Of a DNA stretch of 64,000 nucleotides, positions 53,793 to 60,839 are shown one piece after another. The DNA is from Escherichia ruysiae (GTDB lineage: Bacteria; Pseudomonadota; Gammaproteobacteria; Enterobacterales; Enterobacteriaceae): assembly GCF_902498915.1 (NCBI RefSeq), contig NZ_CABVLQ010000001.1; one strand, given 5' to 3'. The notes beneath the pieces are model-generated. The model worked only from the letters and a program-made list of their open reading frames with translations, was not told the origin of the DNA and did no database searches. The number at the start of each line of letters is the position of its first letter. Position 1 is the stretch's first letter. The position numbers were made by a program, and so were the translations under genes.

Positions 53793-54680
53793 TTAGCGTT
53801 GCGCGATACCTTCATCGACAATTTCAGCCAGCCGTTGCAAGCGTGGAACGGAGACATCGCGCAGCATGGTTTGTGGATCTTGTGCACCAACAACCGACGC
53901 CCAAACCGCTCGTCCAGCCAGGAAGCCCGACGCCCCACCTTTCATGGCAATACTTACTGCACGGCCAAAAATATCGGCATCAACGCCAGAAGAAAGAATT
54001 ACCCACGGCATCTTCATCTGATCGTTAAGTTGCTGACAGGCGGAAAGTAAGGTTTTTTCATCGCCTTTGCCCCCTAATGGCATCTCGGCTTTGTAAAGAT
54101 CAGCCTCTGTTCCACCAAGCTCTGCGGCGGCGGCGGCAATGGCGCTTTCACGATCAAAGTCCCAACCGCGACGAGGTGGACGCACCACAGGTTCAATAAT
54201 GCTAACCAGTCCGGCACTACGGCAGCGACGAACAAATTTATCAACCATTGCCAGACGTTCCTCTGCGGGTTCATCTTCACGCCAGAGTACAAGTAATTTC
54301 ATTGCCTTAGCCCCCATTTCACGGGCTTTATGCGGGTCGACGGACATATCTATTTCAACGCTATCAACCGGGATGCCATTACCTGGGATAAAAAGATCGG
54401 CAGCGACAATCAGGCCGCAAGAATTAGCAACAGCGCCCTGCTCGACTATTTGCTCAAGACAAAATTGTTTATCCGCCAGAACGGCAGAAGCATAAGGAGA
54501 AAGGATTCGGGTCGCAGCAACTTTAAAATCGGTGAGTACACTGTCGGCGATGGGTTTGGGCTGCCCTGCTGCCGCAAACATCAGGCGCATGGCCTCACGC
54601 TGATCGACAGCTAACATGGCGAATCCACCACCTGGGCGGGAGATATCTTTCAGCGTAAATGGGGTGAAGTGGGATGACAT
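53793..54680 (-). CDS. yihT: 6-deoxy-6-sulfofructose-1-phosphate aldolase
   Basis: Class I aldolase of 295 residues. It cleaves sulfofructose 1-phosphate to dihydroxyacetone phosphate and 3-sulfolactaldehyde. It aligns throughout with my memory of K-12 YihT, with a four-residue longer N-terminus: GGFAMLAVDQREAMR, SIIEPVVRPPRRG, VILSSGVD, GASGFLAGRAVWASVVG. The Schiff-base lysine is Lys197 in ADLYKAEMP (Lys193 in YihT). CAGGAGTTT precedes the start. Second gene after yihU on the minus strand. Confidence 0.9.
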   Translation of the reverse strand: MSSHFTPFTLKDISRPGGGFAMLAVDQREAMRLMFAAAGQPKPIADSVLTDFKVAATRILSPYASAVLADKQFCLEQIVEQGAVANSCGLIVAADLFIPGNGIPVDSVEIDMSVDPHKAREMGAKAMKLLVLWREDEPAEERLAMVDKFVRRCRSAGLVSIIEPVVRPPRRGWDFDRESAIAAAAAELGGTEADLYKAEMPLGGKGDEKTLLSACQQLNDQMKMPWVILSSGVDADIFGRAVSIAMKGGASGFLAGRAVWASVVGAQDPQTMLRDVSVPRLQRLAEIVDEGIAQR

Positions 54681-54704
54681 AGAAACTCCTGTTAATAGAT
54701 AAAA

Positions 54705-55583
54705 TTAAAGACCAGCCTGCTGGCGAACCTGATTTAGCAGGGCGCTCCAGTCCTGCCGCCCTTTGCCGTCTTGACTTGCTGCGGCGTAATAACTTTCTGC
54801 TGCAATCCCCATATTGAGCGGTGCCCCCGTCTCCCGAGCGACGTCAACTGCAATACGCAGATCTTTCAACGCCAGATCCACCATGAAGGCGGGTGAAAGA
54901 TCGCCTTTCAGCACTTTGCCAGGCCAGGTGGTCGTAAAATGTCCTTTCCCTGCTGCCGTACCACTCATCACCTTAATTGCGACATCAAGATTTAATCCCA
55001 GTGACTCACATAACACAGCGGCCTCGGAGGACAGCGCATTAAGCGCAATGCTCATATAGTTGTTAATTAGCTTCACGCGGATCCCCATTCCTGGGCCGCC
55101 AGCCTCGACCAGCTCATTACCCATGCACATGAGAATCGGGCGTGCACGCGCAATCTGCTCATCAGTGCCACCCGCTAAAATCAGCAATGTGCCATCAATC
55201 GCATTCACGGACGTTCTGCCCACGGGGGCGTCCATCATACTGATGCCTTTTTCTTGTAATTCCCGTATTAATGCATCGGTCTGTAAGGGATGAATAGTCG
55301 ACATATCAATCAATAACGCGTCAGATGAAACAGCCTCACAGACGCCTTTTTCCCCCAACAGAACCTGTCGAACAATGTCACCATTGGGAAGCATAGTGAT
55401 GATAAATTCAGCGCCTGCTGCCGCTTCCGCTGGGGTTTGTGCCGCAGTGGCCCCCTGCGTAACTAGCGCATCGACGGCCTGTGCATTGACATCAAATACC
55501 TGCAATGAATGCCCTTTTTGCAATAGATTGTTAGCCATTGGGCTACCCATCTGCCCCAGCCCGAGAAATGCAATGGTTGCCAT
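54705..55583 (-). CDS. yihU: 3-sulfolactaldehyde reductase
   Basis: Beta-hydroxyacid dehydrogenase family, 292 residues. It reduces sulfolactaldehyde to 2,3-dihydroxypropanesulfonate with NADH. The Rossmann motif GLGQMGSPMA is at the N-terminus. The sulfonate-binding Arg123-Thr-Ser125 (PVGRTS) and catalytic Lys171 with Asn174 (VKLINNYMS) are at the same positions as in K-12 YihU by memory. A longer open frame upstream is not used: AGGAG lies just before the ATG at 55581-55583. First gene of the minus-strand operon, divergent from yihV. Confidence 0.92.
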   Translation of the reverse strand: MATIAFLGLGQMGSPMANNLLQKGHSLQVFDVNAQAVDALVTQGATAAQTPAEAAAGAEFIITMLPNGDIVRQVLLGEKGVCEAVSSDALLIDMSTIHPLQTDALIRELQEKGISMMDAPVGRTSVNAIDGTLLILAGGTDEQIARARPILMCMGNELVEAGGPGMGIRVKLINNYMSIALNALSSEAAVLCESLGLNLDVAIKVMSGTAAGKGHFTTTWPGKVLKGDLSPAFMVDLALKDLRIAVDVARETGAPLNMGIAAESYYAAASQDGKGRQDWSALLNQVRQQAGL

Positions 55584-55755
55584 GAATACTCTCCTGTCTG
55601 ACATTGACAAAATAATGACAATTGAAAATTCGTTTTCGTCTGTTTTTGAGCATATTTGTAATTTATGTTCAAAAACACGACACACATCACTAATTTGATC
55701 ATTTGTGTCATTTAAATTAACCAAAGACGACAAAATTAAACAGGACAAGACAAAT
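55584..55755. promoter_or_regulatory. yihU/yihV divergent operator region
   Basis: A 172-bp AT-rich spacer. It holds an inverted repeat of 14-bp arms with one mismatch, TGTTTTTGAGCATA (55641-55654) and TATGTTCAAAAACA (55664-55677), the best candidate for a YihW/CsqR or other operator. GACAAAAT occurs twice (55606-55613 and 55729-55736). In K-12 the DeoR-type YihW represses this divergent promoter. Confidence 0.6.
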
Positions 55756-56670
55756 ATGACCAAAATTGCATGCGTGGGTATCACAGTTCAGGACAGGATT
55801 TATTCTTTGCTCACTCTGCCGGATGGCGGCGGGAAATATCAGGCAAATCATTATCTTGAGATTGGTGGCGGCCCGGCAGCAACAGCCGCTGTTGCAATCG
55901 CAAAGCTTGGCGTGGAGGTTGATTTCATCGGTCGCGTCGGCGATGACAGTTGTGGAAATACCTTACTTGCAGAACTTGAGGGTTGGGGCGTCAATACCGC
56001 ATTTTGCCGCCGATATCCTAACGCCCGTTCGTCGCAATCAGCGATCCTCGTTGATCAGCATGGCGAACGGATTATCGTTAATTATCCAAGTCCCGATCTC
56101 GGTACTGATGCCGAATGGTTAGAAGCGATCGATTTCTCTCGTTATGATCTGATTCTGGCCGATGTTCGCTGGCATAGCGGTACTGAAAAAGCATTCTCGC
56201 TAGCGCGCCTTGCGGGGGTGACAACGCTTTTAGACGCCGATATGACACCGCAGGATATTTCTCCACTTGTCGCGCTTGCCGATCACGCCGTGTTCTCAAC
56301 ACCAGGGCTGAAACGCATGACTGGCCTGCAGTCACCTGAAGAAGGTTTGTTCCAGGCAACGACACAAACAGCAGGTAAAGTGTATGTTACGCTGGGTTCT
56401 GAAGGATCGTTGTGGATTGAAGATGATCATTTGTGTCAACAGGAGGCATTTTCTGTCAATGTGGTTGATACCACTGGAGCAGGCGATGTTTTTCACGGCG
56501 CACTCGCGGTAGCGTTGGCACTCGCGGTAGCGTTGGCAGAAAAAATGCCAACAAAAGAGGCTATTCGTTTTGCCAGTGCGGTTGCCGCGATGAAATGTAC
56601 CCAGCCTGGCGGTCGGGCCGGCATTCCTAATCGTGAGCAAACCGAATCATTTTTGTCACTTTATGCGTAA
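55756..56670 (+). CDS. yihV: 6-deoxy-6-sulfofructose kinase
   Basis: PfkB-family kinase of 304 residues that phosphorylates sulfofructose at O1. The residues I recall as binding the sulfosugar in YihV are all present: Lys27 (GGKYQ), Asn109 (VNYPSPDL) and Arg138 (ADVRWH). The catalytic Asp is in DTTGAGDVFHGA. Immediately after it, an 18-bp tandem duplication (56500-56535) adds ALAVAL, making the protein about six residues longer than K-12 YihV. The start ATG at 55756 follows CAGGA; the open frame further upstream gives an extra 17 residues. Confidence 0.92.
   Translation: MTKIACVGITVQDRIYSLLTLPDGGGKYQANHYLEIGGGPAATAAVAIAKLGVEVDFIGRVGDDSCGNTLLAELEGWGVNTAFCRRYPNARSSQSAILVDQHGERIIVNYPSPDLGTDAEWLEAIDFSRYDLILADVRWHSGTEKAFSLARLAGVTTLLDADMTPQDISPLVALADHAVFSTPGLKRMTGLQSPEEGLFQATTQTAGKVYVTLGSEGSLWIEDDHLCQQEAFSVNVVDTTGAGDVFHGALAVALALAVALAEKMPTKEAIRFASAVAAMKCTQPGGRAGIPNREQTESFLSLYA
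56500..56535 (+). repeat. 18-bp in-frame tandem duplication in yihV
   Basis: Two exact copies of GCACTCGCGGTAGCGTTG in tandem, encoding the repeated ALAVAL just after the catalytic GAGD loop. The length is a multiple of three, so the frame is kept. Confidence 0.9.
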
Positions 56671-56709
56671 AATGGTAAACATCTACCGAGGAGGGGCAAG
56701 GGAGTATTC

Positions 56710-57498
56710 ATGAGTATCATCGAAGTGACAGGTAATCCACGCCATGACCAACTCGTTCATCTAATCGCAGAACGCGGTTATATGAATATTGAAGAACTGG
56801 CACAACTGCTGGATGTTTCAACGCAAACCGTGCGCCGGGATATCCGAAAACTCAGTGAGCAGGGGTTGATCACCCGTCATCATGGAGGGGCCGGGCGCGT
56901 CTCCAGCGTCATGAATACCGCTTTTGAGCAACGGGAACTTTCGCTCACCGCCGAGAAACGGGCGATCGCTGAGGCAGTCGCCGATTACCTTCCCGAACGC
57001 TGTACCGTCTTTATCACCATCGGTACAACCGTAGAAGCCGTTGCCAGGGCATTACTCAACCGTCGTGATTTACGCATTATCACTAACAGCCTACGTGTGG
57101 CACAGATTCTTTATAAGAATCAGGATATTGAAGTGATGGTGCCGGGAGGCACTTTACGCGCTCATAACGGCGGGATTATCGGCCCAGGAGCCGTGGATTT
57201 TATTGAAGGCTTCCGCGCAGATTATTTAATCACCAGTATAGGTGCCATTGAACATGACGGCACCCTACTGGAATTTGATGTCAATGAAGCGTTAGTCGCA
57301 AGAACGATGATTAAACATGCGCGGAATACATTGTTAGTGGCCGATCATACGAAGTTTGCCGCGTCTGCTGCCGTTTCAATTGGCAATGCACGGAATGTCA
57401 GGGCTTTTTTTACTGATGCCCCGCCTCCCAATTCTTTCTGCCAGTTGTTAAGTGAAGAGAATGTTGAACTGGTGGTTGCTGAGCAAGAAGTATCCTGA
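56710..57498 (+). CDS. yihW: DeoR-family repressor of the sulfosugar locus
   Basis: A 262-residue DeoR-type regulator (YihW/CsqR). N-terminal winged helix NIEELAQLLDVSTQTVRRDIRKLSEQGLITRHHGGA, followed by the sugar-phosphate-isomerase-like sensor domain (FITIGTTVEAVARALL, NGGIIGPGAVDF, VADHTKF). It lies 39 bp after yihV with GGAGGGG upstream. In K-12 sulfoquinovose and its glycerol derivative lift repression; here the inducer may differ. Confidence 0.92.
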   Translation: MSIIEVTGNPRHDQLVHLIAERGYMNIEELAQLLDVSTQTVRRDIRKLSEQGLITRHHGGAGRVSSVMNTAFEQRELSLTAEKRAIAEAVADYLPERCTVFITIGTTVEAVARALLNRRDLRIITNSLRVAQILYKNQDIEVMVPGGTLRAHNGGIIGPGAVDFIEGFRADYLITSIGAIEHDGTLLEFDVNEALVARTMIKHARNTLLVADHTKFAASAAVSIGNARNVRAFFTDAPPPNSFCQLLSEENVELVVAEQEVS

Positions 57499-57528
57499 AA
57501 TTGAAACTTCGGTTGATACGGTTTTCGT

Positions 57529-57553
57529 TGGCCGGATTAAGCACATCCGGCCA
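57529..57553. terminator. Hairpin between convergent yihW and yihN
   Basis: TGGCCGGAT (57529-57537) pairs with ATCCGGCCA (57545-57553), 7-nt loop, followed by TTAATTAAG. It separates the sulfosugar block from the yihLMN genes. Confidence 0.65.
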
Positions 57554-57557
57554 TTAA

Positions 57558-58823
57558 TTAAGCTTCAGCCGCCAGCATCTCTTTCTTACGTTGGCTAATA
57601 CGCTTAACCAGCATTACGGAAACCACCGCACCACAGAATGCGAAGCAGGCCATAATGCCAAACACGATTTTGTAGCCAATAATCCCCGGATTTAAATCCA
57701 GAATGTAGCCATACAGACTGAAGCAGAACATCGCCGGGGCGTAACCAATAAAGCTACCCAACGCCATCGCCGCGCCTGTTTTATTTTCAGCAATTTTTGC
57801 TTCGCCGATAGGTGCAAAAAATACGGCTCGCTGTGTAAAGACTATCGCGCCAAAGCCTAATGTACATGCCATCCCTAAATAGACCGGCATACTTTCGTGC
57901 GGCAGCATAATCAACAGTACGAGCGCAGCGGTACTGATGATAAAGGTGTAGCATAGATATTTACTCGGCGATTTCAGGATCTTATCTGAAATCATGCCAC
58001 CAATCGGTCCTCCAATCATTTTCAGACAATATTGGTTAATGATGCCGTAAGCCCCCACCAGCGCAACGGGCAATAGATAGATGTTTTTCAGGAATGGAAT
58101 GAAGAATGTCAGGCCACAGTAAACCGCGTAAACGAAGAAGACGTTGAAAGCGATAAGCCAGATGGTTTTGTCTCTCAGCACCGAGGTCATACTGGTGTTT
58201 TGCGATGCTCCGTCTTCTTTTTTCACCTCAACGGACGGTGCCTCTTCTTTGTCATTCAGGACAAAGAAAATAATAATGCCTACGGCAATCACAATAAGGG
58301 AATAGAACCAGATGCCTGCTTTAAAACCCAATAAGCCACTGCCAAACCAGGTAAATACTGCCAACGCAGAAAATGCCACCACGGTATCGACAATGCCACG
58401 CCCTGTTTCGAAGAAGCCAAACAACCGACCTTGTTGTTCGCTATTGCCCAATCGACTTACCGACTTGAGCAAGACCGGCCAGTTCATCATGTCGCAAGTA
58501 ACGCCAAATAGCGCCCAGACAAAGAGGATGCCCCAATACCCCGGCATTGTCGTCAAATAAACACCCAGTAATCCTGTCGCAATGAGTGAGAGTGACATGG
58601 TGTATCTGCGCGGTAGTTTATCGGCAAAATAAATAGACAGAAAAAAGCCCACTGTGGTGACAAATGAGTTTACCGACATAGCATTACCAATTTGACCATT
58701 AGTCAAATGGAAATATTCCTGCATCGGGATATAAAACGCATCTTTCAGCGACGGTAATTTATAAATTGTACCGCCACACAGTGTTAATAGACTAAATAAC
58801 GCCCATTTCTTTTTCGTGAGCAT
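57558..58823 (-). CDS. yihN: MFS transporter YihN
   Basis: A 421-residue major facilitator protein with 12 predicted helices (LYKLPSLKDAFYIPMQEYFHLT near the start, GMISDKILKSPSKYLCYTF in the middle). Substrate unknown. It ends the yihL-yihM-yihN group. In K-12 it is followed by ompL-yihO; here it is followed by convergent yihW. Confidence 0.93.
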   Translation of the reverse strand: MLTKKKWALFSLLTLCGGTIYKLPSLKDAFYIPMQEYFHLTNGQIGNAMSVNSFVTTVGFFLSIYFADKLPRRYTMSLSLIATGLLGVYLTTMPGYWGILFVWALFGVTCDMMNWPVLLKSVSRLGNSEQQGRLFGFFETGRGIVDTVVAFSALAVFTWFGSGLLGFKAGIWFYSLIVIAVGIIIFFVLNDKEEAPSVEVKKEDGASQNTSMTSVLRDKTIWLIAFNVFFVYAVYCGLTFFIPFLKNIYLLPVALVGAYGIINQYCLKMIGGPIGGMISDKILKSPSKYLCYTFIISTAALVLLIMLPHESMPVYLGMACTLGFGAIVFTQRAVFFAPIGEAKIAENKTGAAMALGSFIGYAPAMFCFSLYGYILDLNPGIIGYKIVFGIMACFAFCGAVVSVMLVKRISQRKKEMLAAEA

Positions 58824-58924
58824 AACATCCCCTAAGCGATTTTTAAAATCACTGTTTTAAAGGCAATAAGATACCGACCATTCATATGGAATGGTTTTAT
58901 TAACTGCGTATGAGTTAAAACTTA

Positions 58925-59905
58925 TTAGTGGTTCAGAAGATGGTTTGCCTCTTGTTTGATTTGTTGTAGTACGTTACGCACATGATTTATCTGATTAATT
59001 GCATCTTCTTTTTCTTTACGTAACCGCGCATCCAGTAAATGATTTTCTGGTAGGGGTGTTTCACTCATCTGGCGATAAGGGATCCACGGATTATCATCTT
59101 CGTCTTCAAAGCGGAACGCCGGCGCATAATAATCAACCTCTTCTTCCAGGCCATATGCCGTCACCTGCGGCTCATCATCACCCAGGCAGATAAGGTGCGT
59201 TAATAACGCTTTGAAGGGCATATCCCCCTGACCTGAAATACAGGCTTTATGACCCAGGCCACCCTGTTCTTTAACGATCAAGGCATCTTTGATATGGACC
59301 TGGGTAATATGCGGTGCCATCGTTTTTAAAGCGTCGATGGGATGCTCATTTGCATTGATCATGTTCGCAAAATCAAACAGTAAGGAAAGAGACTCCATCT
59401 CACTTTCTTTGACCAGCGACACCAGCTCATGACTTTTTAAATCTTCATGCTGCTCGATCGTAAAAGTCAGGCCGCTGTCCTGATACGTTTCCCGTACATA
59501 GGCAATGTCGTTAGCGATAATCGATAATACGTCGCGCAAATTACCTTCATAACGCGGATAAAAACGTACGGAGGATGCCCCAGTTTTCAACGCGATGGCG
59601 ACGGCTTCGTCAATAGATTTTTTATCTGAGGCACTGGTTTCAATATGAATATCAAGGTTCAGACGGCGGGCTTTATCCCCAAAGGCAGAGAGTTCTTTAT
59701 CGTCCATATTACCAAGAGAAAAACGCTCGCCATCCAGAACATGGATTTTGACGCCACGTAGATTATTTTCACTTGCGATATCAAGTAAATCAGCAGGCAA
59801 CACTCTTTCCAGCCGCATATTTAAATGAAAGGCATAAGCATGTAAATAAAGAGGAAGAGTGTCGACACGTTGTAGAATCTTTCTTGCGTTATTTATTGTC
59901 ACCAT
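58925..59905 (-). CDS. yihM: Sugar-phosphate isomerase/epimerase-like TIM-barrel protein YihM
   Basis: A 326-residue AP-endonuclease-2/xylose-isomerase-like barrel. Possible metal ligands are Glu and His in LTFTIEQHEDL, DFAN, QVHIKDA and the His in GLGHKACISGQGDMPF. The last 50 residues are charged and helical. Substrate unknown. It lies 7 bp after yihL, so it belongs to the operon controlled by that regulator. Confidence 0.92.
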   Translation of the reverse strand: MVTINNARKILQRVDTLPLYLHAYAFHLNMRLERVLPADLLDIASENNLRGVKIHVLDGERFSLGNMDDKELSAFGDKARRLNLDIHIETSASDKKSIDEAVAIALKTGASSVRFYPRYEGNLRDVLSIIANDIAYVRETYQDSGLTFTIEQHEDLKSHELVSLVKESEMESLSLLFDFANMINANEHPIDALKTMAPHITQVHIKDALIVKEQGGLGHKACISGQGDMPFKALLTHLICLGDDEPQVTAYGLEEEVDYYAPAFRFEDEDDNPWIPYRQMSETPLPENHLLDARLRKEKEDAINQINHVRNVLQQIKQEANHLLNH

Positions 59906-59912
59906 AAAACAC

Positions 59913-60623
59913 CTACAGATTAATGATGAGGTCTACGGCCTCAAATCGCCAATATTCAATATCTATCTGGACAATATTGCCTTGCTGGTCGGCGCGATGC
60001 TTTTCAATTAAGATCGCAGGCATACCCGCAGAACCGCCAAGATACTTGCTGATATCGCCCGGCATTCTGACGGGTTTGAAAATCAATTTTTTTACTACCG
60101 TCTCTTTTTGGTAGCACTTTTCCCAGACTGCAGAAAATGAGTGGTTTTCAAGTTGTTCAATAAAACCCGGAGCAACTTCAGGATTAATATATGTTTCGTG
60201 ATAGAAAACTTTATGTCCTTCCAGCGCCCCCCAGCCGGTGATGCGATAGAGTTCAGTTGATGGCGTCACTGCAATCAGTGGCGCGAGCGTCTCGGGAATA
60301 TCGCTGGTACGGTTTTTCTCGGTAAACCCCCAGGAAGGCTCTCGCCCTTGCTCAATTGCGGCCCGCTGAAAGCTCGCCGACAGCTCCGGACTGTAATTAA
60401 ATCGCGGCTGGGTCACGAACCACCCCTTACGATCTTTACGGAAGATTTTTGATTCTGCCTCGAGGTTCAACAACGCCTGGCGCAGCGTCATACGTTTAAT
60501 GCCCAGCAGTTCTCCCAGCTCTCTTTCTGAAGGGAGTTTTCCACCCGGCGTGGTGATGCCATCTTTCAACCACCGATCCAGTTTCTCTTTTGCATTTTCT
60601 ACGGTGGATTGATTCTCCGCCAT
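59913..60623 (-). CDS. yihL: GntR/HutC-family regulator YihL
   Basis: A 236-residue repressor-type protein. The N-terminal GntR winged helix (KLPSERELGELLGIKRMTLRQALLNLE) is followed by a UTRA sensor domain typical of the HutC subfamily (ELYRITGWGALEGHKVFYHETYINPEV). Probably controls itself, yihM and yihN through the palindrome at 60637-60648. Confidence 0.93.
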   Translation of the reverse strand: MAENQSTVENAKEKLDRWLKDGITTPGGKLPSERELGELLGIKRMTLRQALLNLEAESKIFRKDRKGWFVTQPRFNYSPELSASFQRAAIEQGREPSWGFTEKNRTSDIPETLAPLIAVTPSTELYRITGWGALEGHKVFYHETYINPEVAPGFIEQLENHSFSAVWEKCYQKETVVKKLIFKPVRMPGDISKYLGGSAGMPAILIEKHRADQQGNIVQIDIEYWRFEAVDLIINL

Positions 60624-60636
60624 TGTTTAATCCTTT

Positions 60637-60648
60637 TGGTTTAAACCA
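60637..60648. promoter_or_regulatory. Putative YihL operator palindrome
   Basis: Perfect 12-bp palindrome TGGTTTAAACCA, 14 bp upstream of the yihL start. It resembles the TGGT-N4-ACCA sites bound by HutC-type regulators such as NagR/DasR. Assignment by position and similarity. Confidence 0.6.
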
Positions 60649-60793
60649 GATGAAGCATCTTACGCTTACGCCAAAAAAGAAAGCAATTAACGGCGTATGA
60701 CTTTGCAGATAATTGTGACAAAGCTCTCTATTGACGTAATCACAGACTTATAAGGGAGATACTCGCATTGGTGTGCGCTCACGACAGGTAAAA

Positions 60794-60821
60794 AAAAACC
60801 TGCCATCTCTGGCAGGTTTTT
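60794..60821 (-). terminator. Rho-independent terminator of bipA
   Basis: A 12-bp stem AAAAACCTGCCA / TGGCAGGTTTTT with TCTC loop (60794-60805 and 60810-60821). On the minus strand it is followed by a run of T. It is positioned 19 bp after the bipA stop. Confidence 0.9.
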
Positions 60822-60839
60822 CACGACTAAAAAGAAAAA

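Noticed and set aside
55584..55784. Longer start for yihU
   Set aside because: The extension overlaps the divergent yihV and its operator; a good ribosome site precedes the ATG at 55583.
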